From: Mesorhizobium carmichaelinearum
Lineage (GTDB): Bacteria; Pseudomonadota; Alphaproteobacteria; Rhizobiales; Rhizobiaceae
NCBI RefSeq assembly: GCF_900199455.1
Contig: NZ_FZQR01000001.1
Coordinates: 682,001 to 746,000 of the forward strand
DNA: 64,000 nucleotides
Direction of reading: 5' to 3'
Program-made: the position numbers and the translations under genes
Shown here: piece by piece, positions 45,538 through 54,461 of the stretch
How the letters are laid out: each line of letters begins with the position of its first letter
Numbering within the stretch: position 1 is the stretch's first letter
Notes under the pieces: generated by a model
Told to the model about the DNA's origin: nothing
What the model saw: the letters and a program-made list of their open reading frames with translations, nothing else
Databases searched by the model: none

Positions 45538-46683
45538 TTACGGCTCGATCGAGACGCGGATCTCGTAGATGTTGACCGCCTTGCCCTGCTTGTCGAAATC
45601 GGAATTGACGGCGATGGTCCCGGCCGAGCCCGGATGCTTGGCGGGGAACTGCACGTCGAACAGATATTCGTTGCGCTGCTGGCCGACCGCGTAGCGCTTG
45701 CGGCCGCAATCGCCGAGCTCGCCGAAATTGCAGTCGACGGAGACCTGCGTGTCCTTGCCGTCCTCGGCGCGGGCGATGATATCGAAGACGGCGTGCTTGC
45801 CGGCGAGCTTCTCCAGCACGCCTTGCCCGACATCGAAGGCAATCGCCGAACCGGAGGGGCCGGACTGGATGCGCAGGAACGGACCGGTGTCGTCCTTCAT
45901 CACCGAGGCCTTGGCGTCCGACGGAGCAGCGACATGCGTCGGATCGGCAGGCGAGAACACATTGATCCAGTTGCGCGACTGGTCCGCGGCGCCAGGCTTG
46001 GCCGGCGCGTTGGCGCCGTCGGCCGGGGTGAAATCGTCATCCTCGACGGTTGGTGGCGCCTCCGGCGGCGCTGTGTTGAGCTGTGCCGCCGTCTTGAACA
46101 CACCGGTCTGTATGGCAAAGAACACGCCGATGCCGATCGCCGCAAGCAGGGTCACGGTAAAGAAAATGGCGGTCAGCGGCAGGCGACGTCCACGAATGCG
46201 CCGCTCATCGCGATCGGGCGCCACTTCCGTCGCTGCCCCCGAAGCAGCGGGGGAGGACATGTCGATGGCCGGCACGCCGGGAAGCGTCGCGTCGGGCATG
46301 ATGTCGGGAACGACCGGCAGCACGCGCGAGCGCGGGGCATCGGACACAGGCTGCGCGGGCGTATCGACAGTGACGGCGGGCGATGGTGTCTTGTCGCCGA
46401 TCTCGATCGCCGGCGCCGCAGTGGCCGCGGGCTCGGCCGCCGGTGTGTCGACCTCCAGGCCCACATCCGGCACCGCCGGCAGGAATTCGGATTCGATCTC
46501 GGTGATCGTCGCCTGGATCGCCTTGCGGCGCTTGATGGCGACCTCCACGGTCACGCCGGGATTGGCCTGGAGCGCACGGTCGAGCGCGGCAAAGGCCGAC
46601 CGATAGACCCTCTCGCGGAACGCGCGGTCCTCGGCATTGCCCTTTTCCAAGGCGTTCCGGATCGCTTTTTCAATCGCGTCCAA
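45538..46683 (-). CDS. single-pass membrane protein of unknown function
   Basis: About 381 residues if started at the TTG at 46683, which has GAGGGA 7 nt upstream and gives MDAIEKAIRNALEKG. No ATG fits; the open frame continues to 46905 but that part has no family character. Layout: helical cytoplasmic N-terminus of about 60 residues, a Pro/Ala/Asp-rich linker, one membrane helix (LPLTAIFFTVTLLAAIGIGV), another linker and a C-terminal beta-rich domain with two Cys (DCNFGELGDCGRKRY) in the periplasm. The C-terminal domain looks like a carbohydrate-binding or jelly-roll fold, but I do not recognise it. Convergent with the ligase gene, 12 nt apart. Confidence 0.8.
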   Translation of the reverse strand: MDAIEKAIRNALEKGNAEDRAFRERVYRSAFAALDRALQANPGVTVEVAIKRRKAIQATITEIESEFLPAVPDVGLEVDTPAAEPAATAAPAIEIGDKTPSPAVTVDTPAQPVSDAPRSRVLPVVPDIMPDATLPGVPAIDMSSPAASGAATEVAPDRDERRIRGRRLPLTAIFFTVTLLAAIGIGVFFAIQTGVFKTAAQLNTAPPEAPPTVEDDDFTPADGANAPAKPGAADQSRNWINVFSPADPTHVAAPSDAKASVMKDDTGPFLRIQSGPSGSAIAFDVGQGVLEKLAGKHAVFDIIARAEDGKDTQVSVDCNFGELGDCGRKRYAVGQQRNEYLFDVQFPAKHPGSAGTIAVNSDFDKQGKAVNIYEIRVSIEP

Positions 46684-46973
46684 GCGAGATCCCTCTGCAA
46701 ATTGCCCCAATCTTCCCTGATGGTTAGCCGTAGGCGACCAATCAATCAACGGGCGGGCGGCCGCATTCTGCCTCGACGGGCCGTCCAAAGTCCATCTTGG
46801 CGATATTCCGGCAAATAAAATCGGAACATGCCGGCGATTCTCGCACGCCGGGCGGCGCGAAGCCCTGGTTTCGACCGCGGCGGGCACTTGTGCATGATTT
46901 GGCAAGTCGCATCTTGAATTCGCCGCCGGTTGAGTCTATCACCCAGCCCATCTTGGAGGCCTTGGCCTCCCGG

Positions 46974-47049
46974 GCCGCTTTAGCTCAGTTGGTAGAGCAC
47001 ATCATTCGTAATGATGGGGTCAGGTGTTCGAGTCACCTAAGCGGCACCA
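46974..47049 (+). tRNA. tRNA-Thr (CGT anticodon)
   Basis: Full cloverleaf: acceptor GCCGCTT / AAGCGGC, D-arm GCTC...GAGC, anticodon stem CATCA / TGATG with loop TTCGTAA (anticodon CGT), T-arm AGGTG-TTCGAGT-CACCT and encoded CCA. A 7-bp hairpin (GGAGGCC / GGCCTCC) lies just upstream at 46955-46970. Confidence 0.97.
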
Positions 47050-47320
47050 ATATTTCCCAAGGGTTTGCGGGTTCCCGAGGCGTAGAGCGAAAGACGCCGT
47101 CGTAGCACTCTGGCAGCACTTCCTGGCGGCGCTTTTTGCCCTTTTGTTCTTGGTGTGAGATCGCCTTGCATCGGGGTTTAGCGCGCCGATCTGCTGACAA
47201 AGCTGGGAAGCGGTACGTTCGTGCAGCCCGATAGCATGACGATCAATTGTAGGTCCCACTTGCGTGGTTGCATCGAAGCGGAGAGTGGCGCTAGACAATC
47301 CTGGAATAGAGGAGTTAGCA
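47050..47320. other. tRNA-flanking region without a recognisable gene
   Basis: 271 bp after tRNA-Thr with mixed composition. The minus strand is open across it and into the tRNA, but the translation shows no known domain and its end is antisense tRNA. A decayed remnant from an insertion at the tRNA is possible; I see no direct repeat of the tRNA 3' end in the window. Confidence 0.35.
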
Positions 47321-48013
47321 GTGGTCGATTTTGCTAAGTGGTACGAAGGGAAAGAATTTTCCTCCGATTGGACGTCTAATAATTTCCGTGTCTGGAGCGC
47401 TTGCCTTGCAAGTATGCGGGATCGACCTCTCAACATCTTGGAAATCGGATCTTGGGAAGGACGTTCCGCGATCTTTTTTCTTGAGTACTGCCATCTGTCG
47501 CGGATTACGTGCATCGATCCGTTCGCTGGGGGGCAGAACGAATACGTAACTTTGGCCGGCGGATTTGCCCAAGTAGAACGGCGCTTCGATGCCAACACGG
47601 CCTCGTATGCCGGGCGCGTCACAAAGCTGAAGTCGATTTCCAGCAAGGCATTGATCGACCTGCAGGACCAAAAAAGATCTTACGACCTGATCTATATCGA
47701 TGGTGCCCACGACCGGGACGCGGTTCACGTCGATTCCCTTCTGGCGTGGCCTCTACTCAAGAATGGCGGGACCATTATCTGGGACGATTACGCTTGGGAA
47801 CGGAAACAACCGATCGAAACGAGGCCGGAAGAAGCCATCAATGTTTTCGTGGCTTCCAGACGCAAGGAAATTAAAGTTCTCCATGTCGGGCACCAAATCG
47901 TGGCTCTGAAAGTCGATAGCGGAGGGTTTGGTATCGGCTCCGCTATCAACTCTGTCATTTTGAGCACGCTCAGGATGCGACGGCGTCCGCGCTTCGCCAA
48001 AGAGGCTCTATAG
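47321..48013 (+). CDS. class I SAM-dependent methyltransferase, atypical composition
   Basis: About 230 residues from a GTG at 47321 preceded by AGAGGAG at 6-nt spacing; a GTG at 47264 would add 19 residues without a clear ribosome-binding site. Motif I LNILEIGSWEGRSAIFFLE and the acidic DLIYIDGAHDRDAV match Methyltransf_24-type enzymes, often found among sugar or lipid modifying genes. Codon use is visibly AT-richer than its neighbours. With its place beside tRNA-Thr this suggests horizontal acquisition. Substrate unknown. Confidence 0.8.
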   Translation: MVDFAKWYEGKEFSSDWTSNNFRVWSACLASMRDRPLNILEIGSWEGRSAIFFLEYCHLSRITCIDPFAGGQNEYVTLAGGFAQVERRFDANTASYAGRVTKLKSISSKALIDLQDQKRSYDLIYIDGAHDRDAVHVDSLLAWPLLKNGGTIIWDDYAWERKQPIETRPEEAINVFVASRRKEIKVLHVGHQIVALKVDSGGFGIGSAINSVILSTLRMRRRPRFAKEAL

Positions 48014-48129
48014 CGAACGAAGGATCACGGTGGGTCGAGGCCAAGGAATTACGCCGCCATGGCCTCGGCGAAGGTCAAAGCGAGTGCAGAACGCACGCGG
48101 CCTGGACGGGCACCTTGGAGATTGGACGC

Positions 48130-48567
48130 ATGGCGCTCAAACGGATGGACAATGTCGGCATCGTCGTCGACGACCTCGAAGAGACGATCGATTTCTTTCG
48201 CGAGCTCGGCCTTGAGCTCGAAGGCCGGGCCACGATCGAAGGCGAATGGGCCGGACGTGTCACCGGGCTGGGCAATCAGCGCGTCGAGATTGCCATGATG
48301 CGCACGCCGGACGGCCACAGCCGGCTCGAACTGTCCCGCTTCCTCACGCCGCCTGTGGTCGCTGATCACCGCAACGCCCCGGTCAACGCTCTGGGCTACC
48401 TCCGCGTCATGTTCGCCGTGGACAACATCGACGACACGCTTGAAAGGCTCGGCAAGCGCGGCGCGCAGCTCGCAGGCGAAGTCGTCGAGTATAAAAACGT
48501 CTATCGGCTCTGCTACATCCGCGGGCCCGGAGGCCTTCTCATCGGCCTCGCACAAGAACTCAGCTAA
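48130..48567 (+). CDS. VOC family protein (glyoxalase/dioxygenase fold)
   Basis: 145 residues with two beta-alpha-beta-beta-beta units typical of the vicinal oxygen chelate fold: MDNVGIVVDDLEETIDFFREL and LRVMFAVDNIDDTLERL, ending CYIRGPGGLLIGLAQEL. Function could be isomerase, dioxygenase or resistance; the usual second-half Glu is part of a GLLIGLAQ context, so metal binding is uncertain. TTGGAG lies before the ATG at 48130. Confidence 0.9.
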   Translation: MALKRMDNVGIVVDDLEETIDFFRELGLELEGRATIEGEWAGRVTGLGNQRVEIAMMRTPDGHSRLELSRFLTPPVVADHRNAPVNALGYLRVMFAVDNIDDTLERLGKRGAQLAGEVVEYKNVYRLCYIRGPGGLLIGLAQELS

Positions 48568-48700
48568 GGCGCAATACCACGACAATGACGAAGGGCCTGC
48601 GAGCGGGGTGCGGTGGATCGCGCCGAGGCGCCCCATGTCCACCATTGTCGAGACTCAGCTTTGGTGGGAAACTCGTGGGCCTCAGCATGGGAGGTCCAAA

Positions 48701-48889
48701 ATGCCCAACACTTTCAAGACCGGAGACGTCGTCAGGCTGAAGTCGGGAGGGCCGAAGATGACGGTCAGCGACGGTGCCGCTTCCGGCATGTATCTGTGCC
48801 ACTGGTTCAACCGCGAAGGCGATGTGTGGATCCCGCAGCATGCGGGCTTCAAACCGGACCAACTGGTGGCCGCCGACCCATCGGCGTAG
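48701..48889 (+). CDS. DUF2158 family small protein
   Basis: 62 residues. TFKTGDVVRLKSGGPKMTV and the CHWF motif are diagnostic of DUF2158 (YodC-like), a small beta-barrel family of unknown role. GGGAGG 5 nt upstream fixes the ATG at 48701; the longer open frame upstream is not conserved. Confidence 0.9.
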   Translation: MPNTFKTGDVVRLKSGGPKMTVSDGAASGMYLCHWFNREGDVWIPQHAGFKPDQLVAADPSA

Positions 48890-49111
48890 CCCCTGCCCTT
48901 TTGCCAAGGGCGGTGGCCGGCCCGGCGTGAATTCGGATGACGCCGGATGAGGTGTCATGTCGTTCTTGAGACCAATAGCCGTGTCGGCATCGCCGGCCAT
49001 CGAAAGTATCGGCACAGGCGACCGACGGATTTCCGTCGTCGCGGCGTTTAACGGTTGAAGCGTGACCATGGCATGGGCCGTGGCCGACGCGCCAGCCGGA
49101 GACGCCGAAGC
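48890..49111. other. intergenic region before the ECF cluster
   Basis: 222 bp with no gene. The promoter of the EF-hand/ECF sigma cluster probably lies here. I could not pick a convincing ECF-type -35/-10 pair by eye. Confidence 0.4.
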
Positions 49112-49540
49112 ATGATAAGCCGTTCGATGCTTGCCGCTGCCTTGAGCCTGCTGACCGTTGCGGCTCTCGCCCAGACGGCGACGCAGCCCCCTGCTGCCAC
49201 ACCGCCAACCGCCGCCCCCACCGCGCCAAAGGCCAAGTCGGACATCACGCTGGCCAAGTTCCAGAAGCGTCGGGAGAAGGCGATCATGGCCGCCGACTCG
49301 GATGGTGACGGCAAGATCAGCCTCCTGGAGTGGGAGGCCTTTCAGGCCAAGCGCAACGTCAACGGCGACGCCGCCAAATCCTTCGCGCGCATCGATTCGA
49401 ACCATGACGGCTTCATCGACCGCGCCGAGCTTGATGCGTTCTTCGCCAAGCGCTTTGCCAGGCTGGACAAGAATGGCGACGGCGTTCTGACGGCCGACGA
49501 GATGCCAGGCCACAAATCCGCTGCCAAGCCGGAGCAATGA
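49112..49540 (+). CDS. secreted EF-hand calcium-binding protein
   Basis: 142 residues. Sec signal (about 3-20, cleavage after ALA), a Pro/Ala/Thr linker, then three EF-hand loops: DSDGDGKISLLE, DSNHDGFIDRAE and DKNGDGVLTADE, all with ligands at positions 1, 3, 5 and 12. The protein is predicted to bind calcium in the periplasm. It lies 45 nt upstream of the ECF sigma gene, so the two may share a transcript. A long in-frame upstream extension is not credible as a signal peptide. Confidence 0.9.
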   Translation: MISRSMLAAALSLLTVAALAQTATQPPAATPPTAAPTAPKAKSDITLAKFQKRREKAIMAADSDGDGKISLLEWEAFQAKRNVNGDAAKSFARIDSNHDGFIDRAELDAFFAKRFARLDKNGDGVLTADEMPGHKSAAKPEQ

Positions 49541-49585
49541 CCAAGGGGCCATGACGCGTGATGGATATCGGGAGTGCGCCAGCCG

Positions 49586-50122
49586 ATGAGCGCCGATCCG
49601 GACGAGGAGTTGGTTCGTCGGGTCGGTGCCGGCGACCCGGCGGCGGTGCAGACGCTCGTCGCGCGCAAATTGCCGCGCATCCTTTCGCTTGCCGTGCGCA
49701 TGCTGGGCGACGCGGCGGAGGCCGAGGACGTCGCGCAGGAAACCTTCGTGCGCATCTGGCGTCATGCCTCGAGCTGGCGGCGCGGCAATGCACGCTTCGA
49801 CAGCTGGATCCACCGGGTCACGCTCAACCTTTGCTACGACCGGCTGCGCCGGCGCCGCGAGTTGGTGACCGACGATTTGCCGGATATGGTCGATCCGGCG
49901 CCGCTTCCCGATGCCCGCGAGGAGCCGCGGAGGATCGAGCAGGCCTTGCAGGCAATCGCGCCGCGCCAGCGCGAGGCGATCATCCTGGTCTATTATCAGG
50001 AGATGTCCAACATAGAGGCGGCCGCGACCCTGGAGATCAGCGTCGATGCGCTGGAGAGCCTGCTCTCACGCGGCCGGCGGGCCTTGCACATGATCCTGGC
50101 CAGGGATGGCGTCCATGACTGA
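49586..50122 (+). CDS. ECF-type RNA polymerase sigma factor
   Basis: 178 residues with sigma-2 (AEAEDVAQETFVRIWRHASS, the core-binding and -10 region) and sigma-4 (LQAIAPRQREAIILVYYQEM, SNIEAAATLEISVDALESLL) domains and nothing else, so group IV. ATG at 49586 is chosen; a GTG four codons upstream is possible. Followed by a membrane protein that may be its anti-sigma factor. Confidence 0.95.
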   Translation: MSADPDEELVRRVGAGDPAAVQTLVARKLPRILSLAVRMLGDAAEAEDVAQETFVRIWRHASSWRRGNARFDSWIHRVTLNLCYDRLRRRRELVTDDLPDMVDPAPLPDAREEPRRIEQALQAIAPRQREAIILVYYQEMSNIEAAATLEISVDALESLLSRGRRALHMILARDGVHD

Positions 50123-50235
50123 GAAGAGCGCGGCCATGAATGGCGGACATTCACCGCGCCGTGCCGGCGTCCGGCGGGGCTGCCTCGTTTCCAACCCACG
50201 TGGGCACGCGGCACCAAGGGGCAAGGGGAAAACAC

Positions 50236-50682
50236 ATGGCTGAAGACATCGAAGACGGCCCGGCAATGGACGTAAAGCGTTTCGCGGCGCTCGCCGAAGC
50301 CTATGGCGGCGATTTGCGCCGCTGGCCGCAAGCGGAGCGCCAAGCAGCCTCCGCCTTTGCTTCAAGCGAGACAGGCCAGGCCATTTCACGAAAGGCCGCC
50401 ACGCTTGACGCCCTGCTCGACCGCTACAGCGTCCCGCATCCCGGCAGGGCGCTGCATGACACGATCCTGCGGGTCGCCGACCGGCACATCGTCCGGCGCC
50501 GGCGTCAGCGCTTCTGGTGGCTGGGGCTGGGGCTTGCCGGCATCGGGCTCGCCGGCGCCATCGCTGGATTGGCCCTGGTGACCGTCGTCACGCCCGAGGT
50601 TCCGCCAGACCACTACGTGCTCGATGCCAATGCGACGGCGTTCGGCGATGCCGGACCCGAGACGATCGAGGAAGACCTATGA
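50236..50682 (+). CDS. single-pass membrane protein, putative anti-sigma factor
   Basis: 148 residues. A soluble N-terminal segment (DVKRFAALAEAYGGDLRRWP, about 12-90) precedes one membrane helix (about 95-117) and a short acidic periplasmic tail. No Cys/His zinc anti-sigma motif is present. Size, topology and position after the ECF gene suggest an anti-sigma factor of an unusual class (inference). AGGGGAAA precedes the ATG. Its stop overlaps the next start (ATGA). Confidence 0.75.
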   Translation: MAEDIEDGPAMDVKRFAALAEAYGGDLRRWPQAERQAASAFASSETGQAISRKAATLDALLDRYSVPHPGRALHDTILRVADRHIVRRRRQRFWWLGLGLAGIGLAGAIAGLALVTVVTPEVPPDHYVLDANATAFGDAGPETIEEDL

Positions 50683-51134
50683 GCGCAGCCCGCAACCTTC
50701 TCATCGCTTCGGTGGTGCTGAACGTCTTCCTGGCCGGCGCGCTTGCCGGCGGGGCCGTCTGGATAAAAAGCGGCAAGCAGGGTCAGGGCACTTCGCTGGA
50801 GGCGGCCGGCGGCCGGCTTCCCGACCAGCAGCGCACGCTGTTTCGCAAGGCGTTGCGCGAGGTCAGGCGCGAGTCCCGCGACATCATCCTTGACGGCCAG
50901 CAGGCGAGGCGCGAGGCGGCGGACTTGCTGCGGCAGCCTGCCCTCGACACGGCAGCCCTGTCGGCCGCTCTGGAGCGGGCCCGCAACGCCGACGTCACCG
51001 TGCGCACGCGGCTGGAGCAGCGCATCATCGAGTTCGCGGCGGCGGGTTCCGCCGAGGATCGCAACGTGCTGGCGGAGGGCCTCGCGAGACGCAGCGGGAC
51101 GCAGCCGTCGACAGCGCCAAAAAAATCGCCGTGA
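50679..51134 (+). CDS. periplasmic heavy-metal sensor-like protein (CnrR/Spy-like)
   Basis: 151 residues. An N-terminal membrane anchor (about 6-28) is followed by a highly helical periplasmic domain (RTLFRKALREVRRESRDIIL, RREAADLLRQPALDTAALSAALERAR) of the kind annotated as periplasmic heavy-metal sensor, related to CnrX and Spy/CpxP. It lacks obvious His/Cys metal ligands apart from acidic residues. Translationally coupled to the putative anti-sigma gene, so it may form the sensing complex for the ECF factor. Confidence 0.85.
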   Translation: MSAARNLLIASVVLNVFLAGALAGGAVWIKSGKQGQGTSLEAAGGRLPDQQRTLFRKALREVRRESRDIILDGQQARREAADLLRQPALDTAALSAALERARNADVTVRTRLEQRIIEFAAAGSAEDRNVLAEGLARRSGTQPSTAPKKSP

Positions 51135-51244
51135 CGACCGACGGAAAATGCCGACGGCGCCCGTTTAACGAAATGAAGGGCAAGACCTGCCGGACCATCT
51201 GGTGCCGACAGGTTTCCAATCTCGGACAACTTCGGAGCATGGTC

Positions 51245-51523
51245 ATGAACTATCTGACAAAATACGCAATCACCGCCGCTCTTGCGGTGACCGGAACGGC
51301 CGCGACGGTTGCGGCATCCTCGGCGATGCCGCTGGCCTCGCTTGCCGCCCCGGCGCTGGTCGAGCACGTCGCCTGGGGTTGCGGGCCTGGCTGGCATCCC
51401 AATCCCTGGGGGCGCTGCGTCCCCAATCGTGTGGTGGTCTACCCGCGCTATTACTATGGGCCTGGCCCCGCTTTCTACGTCTGGCACCCGCACCACCACT
51501 GGCATCGCTGGCATCACTGGTAA
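51245..51523 (+). CDS. small secreted GCG-type protein with His/Trp-rich tail (copy 1)
   Basis: 92 residues. Sec signal (about 8-30), then the conserved block GCGPGWHPNPWGRCVPN, like the GCG_CRPN-type motif seen in small secreted rhizobial proteins, with two Cys likely joined by a disulphide. It ends in a Tyr/His/Trp-rich tail (PHHHWHRWHHW) that could bind Cu, Zn or Ni. Start at the second of two close ATGs, 7 nt after GGAG. Followed by a GC-rich stem-loop. A paralogue lies at 54618-54872. Confidence 0.85.
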   Translation: MNYLTKYAITAALAVTGTAATVAASSAMPLASLAAPALVEHVAWGCGPGWHPNPWGRCVPNRVVVYPRYYYGPGPAFYVWHPHHHWHRWHHW

Positions 51524-51532
51524 AAGGCCACG

Positions 51533-51553
51533 GGGGCCGGCCGCGCCGGCCCC
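51533..51553 (+). other. GC-rich stem-loop after the GCG-type gene
   Basis: Perfect 9-bp stem GGGGCCGGC / GCCGGCCCC with loop CGC, 10 nt after the stop codon. No T-run follows, so it is a stabilising hairpin or weak terminator. Confidence 0.7.
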
Positions 51554-51636
51554 ACGACCCCAGTTGAACAGGCACGAAACGGCTCGAACGGGCTTCACGC
51601 GCTGCGTGCGGGAAGCCCGAGCAATGGAGAGCTGAC

Positions 51637-53142
51637 TTGGCTACCCTTGCGTCCAATTCCCAGCCAGATCCAGCCCCGGATCCAGCTCTCGTCGCTTTCA
51701 ACCGCTTCGGGCTCGGCGCAAGGCCCGGCGACCGGGACAAGGTCGCCCACGACCCGCGCGGTTATCTGAAGGCGGAACTGCGGCTGCCCGACATCGCCAT
51801 GATCCCGCTTGACGATCCGGCCTATGCGAGCCTGCTGGGCAGCACATCAGCCATCCAGGCCAGCATGGCGGCAAATTTCCAGCGCAAGCTCGACCGCGAG
51901 CATATGGCCGCTGCAGCGCAGCCGGCAATGGCGAGCGCCCAGACCATGTCGGCCCAGGCCACGTCGGCCCAAATTGCGCCTGCCCCACCCGTGCCGCCGC
52001 CCGCGGCACCGGCCAAGCCCGCGCCGCCGATCGAGGCCACGCTGTTTCGCGCCGAAGCCCAGGCGCGCTTCGACAAGGCTTTTCGGGCCGAGGCCGGCTT
52101 TGTCGAACGTCTGGTCTATTTCTGGTCGAACCATTTCTGCGTCTCCGTAGCGAAGGACAACATCGTGCGGGCGAGCGCCGGTGCCTTCGAGCGGGAAGCC
52201 ATCCGGCCTTTCGTGCTCGGCCGTTTCGCGGACATGCTGATGGCGGTCGAGCGGCATCCGGCGATGCTGTTCTATCTCGACAACCAGCAGTCGATCGGCC
52301 CGGACTCCCGCGCCGGCAAGAACCGCCAGCGCGGCCTCAACGAGAACCTCGCCCGCGAGATCATGGAACTGCATACGCTCGGCGTCGGCAGCGGCTATAG
52401 CCAGGCCGATGTCACCAGCTTCGCGCGCATCCTGACCGGCTGGACGATGGCCGGACGCGAAGGACGGCTGGGCGAACCCGGCAGTTCCGTCTTCAACGCC
52501 AATGCCCATGAGCCGGGCGACGCGGTATTGCTCGGCAAGACCTATCCGGCCGGCGGCATGGGCCAGGCCGAGGCGGCACTCAACGACATCGCCAGCCATC
52601 CGGCGACGGCGCAGCACATCGCCACGGAACTCGCCCGTCATTTCATCGCGGACGACCCGCCGCCAGGCGCGGTCGCACGCCTGGCCAAGGTTTTCGCCAA
52701 GAGCGACGGCAATCTCAGGGCGCTGGCTGCGACCCTCATCGACATGCCGGAGGCCTGGTCGACGCCCCTGGCCAAGATGCGCTCGCCCTTCGACTATATC
52801 GCCGCCATCCGCCGGGCGGCCGGCTCGGGGCCGGCGAACGATCCCGGCCAGTCGCTCAACTGGCTCAACGCGCTCGGCGAGCCGCTCTGGCAGCCGCCGG
52901 GGCCAAACGGCTTTTCCGACCAGGCGGCCAGCTGGGCCTCGGCCGAAGGCATGAAGATCCGCCTGGACATCGCCTGGCAGGCGGCCCGCCAGGTCAAGGA
53001 TATCGGCAATCCCAACGACATGCTCGACGCCGTCATCGGTCCTTCCGCCTCGCCGGAGACACGGCAAGCGGTGGCCCGTGCCGAGTCCAAGCAGCAAGGC
53101 CTGGCGCTGCTGCTGATGGCGCCCGAATTCCAGAGACGATAG
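51637..53142 (+). CDS. DUF1800 domain protein
   Basis: 501 residues from a TTG start preceded by GGAGAG; no ATG fits. The DUF1800 hallmarks are present: FNRFGLGARPGD at the start, FWSNHFCVS, NENLAREIMELHTLGVGSGY, FARILTGWT and the C-terminal FDYIAAIRRA. An Ala/Pro/Met-rich insertion at about 95-135 is low-complexity. No signal peptide is visible. DUF1800 proteins are nearly always paired with DUF1501; the pair is of unknown function. Confidence 0.93.
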   Translation: MATLASNSQPDPAPDPALVAFNRFGLGARPGDRDKVAHDPRGYLKAELRLPDIAMIPLDDPAYASLLGSTSAIQASMAANFQRKLDREHMAAAAQPAMASAQTMSAQATSAQIAPAPPVPPPAAPAKPAPPIEATLFRAEAQARFDKAFRAEAGFVERLVYFWSNHFCVSVAKDNIVRASAGAFEREAIRPFVLGRFADMLMAVERHPAMLFYLDNQQSIGPDSRAGKNRQRGLNENLAREIMELHTLGVGSGYSQADVTSFARILTGWTMAGREGRLGEPGSSVFNANAHEPGDAVLLGKTYPAGGMGQAEAALNDIASHPATAQHIATELARHFIADDPPPGAVARLAKVFAKSDGNLRALAATLIDMPEAWSTPLAKMRSPFDYIAAIRRAAGSGPANDPGQSLNWLNALGEPLWQPPGPNGFSDQAASWASAEGMKIRLDIAWQAARQVKDIGNPNDMLDAVIGPSASPETRQAVARAESKQQGLALLLMAPEFQRR

Positions 53143-53188
53143 CGCGATCGACAGGTCCGGCGCCGACAACTCCCATGGAGACCAAGTC

Positions 53189-54427
53189 ATGAGCCTGCTA
53201 TGTGAAACCCCTCATCCCTCCCGCCGCGCCGTGCTGATGACCGGCGGCGCGCTGTTTGCCTGGGCCTATCTGCCGCGCTTCGCCCGCGCCGCCGACAATC
53301 GCGATCCGCGCCTGATCGTCATCGTCCTGCGCGGCGCGCTCGACGGCCTGTCGGCGGTCGGTCCTATCGGCGATCCTGACTATGCCGGCCTGCATGGCGA
53401 CATTGCTTTGTCGCTCGCCGGCACGCACGCCGCACTGCCACTCGACGGTTTCTTCGCGGTCAATCCGGCGATGCCGGTGTTTGCGCGCCTGTTCAAGGAC
53501 AAGCAGGCCGCTGTCGTGCATGCGGCCGCGACAGGCTATCGCGAACGCTCGCATTTCGACGGCCAGGACGTGCTGGAAAGCGGTTTTGCCGGCCCCGGCC
53601 ATGTCGCCACCGGATGGCTCAACCGGGCCTTGGAAAACCTACCGGCAGGCGACCGCGTGGCGACGCTTGGCGGACTGGCCGTCGGCCCCTCGACGCCACT
53701 GGTGATCCGAGGTGCCGCCCCCGTGCTCGGTTGGGCGCCACAATCGCTGCCGGCGCCGGCTGGTGATCTCGCGGCGCGGGTTCTCGACCTCTACCAGCAT
53801 CGCGACCCGGTGCTGGCGGTGGCCCTGCAAAAAGGTCTCGACGCCGACCGCATGGCGCTCGACGACCAGATGGGCGCCAAGGCTATGAAGCCGAAGGGCG
53901 GCCTCGACAGCGCCGCCGGGATGCGGCAGGCCGCGCAAGGTGCGGCCAAGCTGATCGCGGCCGATGACGGGCCGCGCGTTGCAGCACTCGCCTTCGACGG
54001 CTGGGACACGCATGTCAACGAAGGCGGCGCGACCGGCCGGCTCGCAACGCTGCTCGGCGGCCTCGACGGCGCCTTCGAGGAATTCGAGAAGGGTCTCGGC
54101 GAGCGCTGGAAGGACACGGCGATCGTCGCCATCACCGAGTTTGGGCGCACGGCGCAGATCAACGGCACGGTCGGCACCGATCACGGCACCGGCACGGTGG
54201 TGTTGCTCGCCGGCGGTGCGATCAAGGGCGGCCGCGTCATCGCCGACTGGCCGGGCTTGAAGCCGGCCCAACTCTACGAACAGCGCGACCTCGCTCCGAC
54301 CAGCGATGTCAGGGCGGTGCTGAAAGGCCTGCTCGCCGACCAGTTCGGCCTTTCGGCCGCCGTGCTCGGCGACAAGGTGTTTCCGGAGTCCGCAGCGGTG
54401 AAGCCGATGCTGGATCTCATCGTATGA
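53189..54427 (+). CDS. DUF1501 domain protein, Tat-exported
   Basis: 412 residues. A twin-arginine-like signal (SRRAVLMTGGALFAWAYLP) is followed by LIVIVLRGALDGLSAVGP, GWDTHVNEGG and ITEFGRTAQINGTVGTDHGT. These are DUF1501 motifs with alkaline-phosphatase/sulfatase-like metal-site character. It follows its DUF1800 partner by 46 nt. Probably a periplasmic hydrolase; substrate unknown. Confidence 0.94.
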   Translation: MSLLCETPHPSRRAVLMTGGALFAWAYLPRFARAADNRDPRLIVIVLRGALDGLSAVGPIGDPDYAGLHGDIALSLAGTHAALPLDGFFAVNPAMPVFARLFKDKQAAVVHAAATGYRERSHFDGQDVLESGFAGPGHVATGWLNRALENLPAGDRVATLGGLAVGPSTPLVIRGAAPVLGWAPQSLPAPAGDLAARVLDLYQHRDPVLAVALQKGLDADRMALDDQMGAKAMKPKGGLDSAAGMRQAAQGAAKLIAADDGPRVAALAFDGWDTHVNEGGATGRLATLLGGLDGAFEEFEKGLGERWKDTAIVAITEFGRTAQINGTVGTDHGTGTVVLLAGGAIKGGRVIADWPGLKPAQLYEQRDLAPTSDVRAVLKGLLADQFGLSAAVLGDKVFPESAAVKPMLDLIV

Positions 54428-54461
54428 GGAATAAAGATGGCGTCACAGGGGACGCCACCTC

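Noticed and set aside
47020..47646. Minus-strand open frame ending in tRNA-Thr, considered as an integrase remnant
   Set aside because: No tyrosine-recombinase motifs; its end is antisense tRNA and most of it is antisense to the methyltransferase.
50115..50243. 42-codon frame overlapping the sigma stop and the anti-sigma start
   Set aside because: No ribosome-binding site, overlaps both neighbours and has no recognisable feature.
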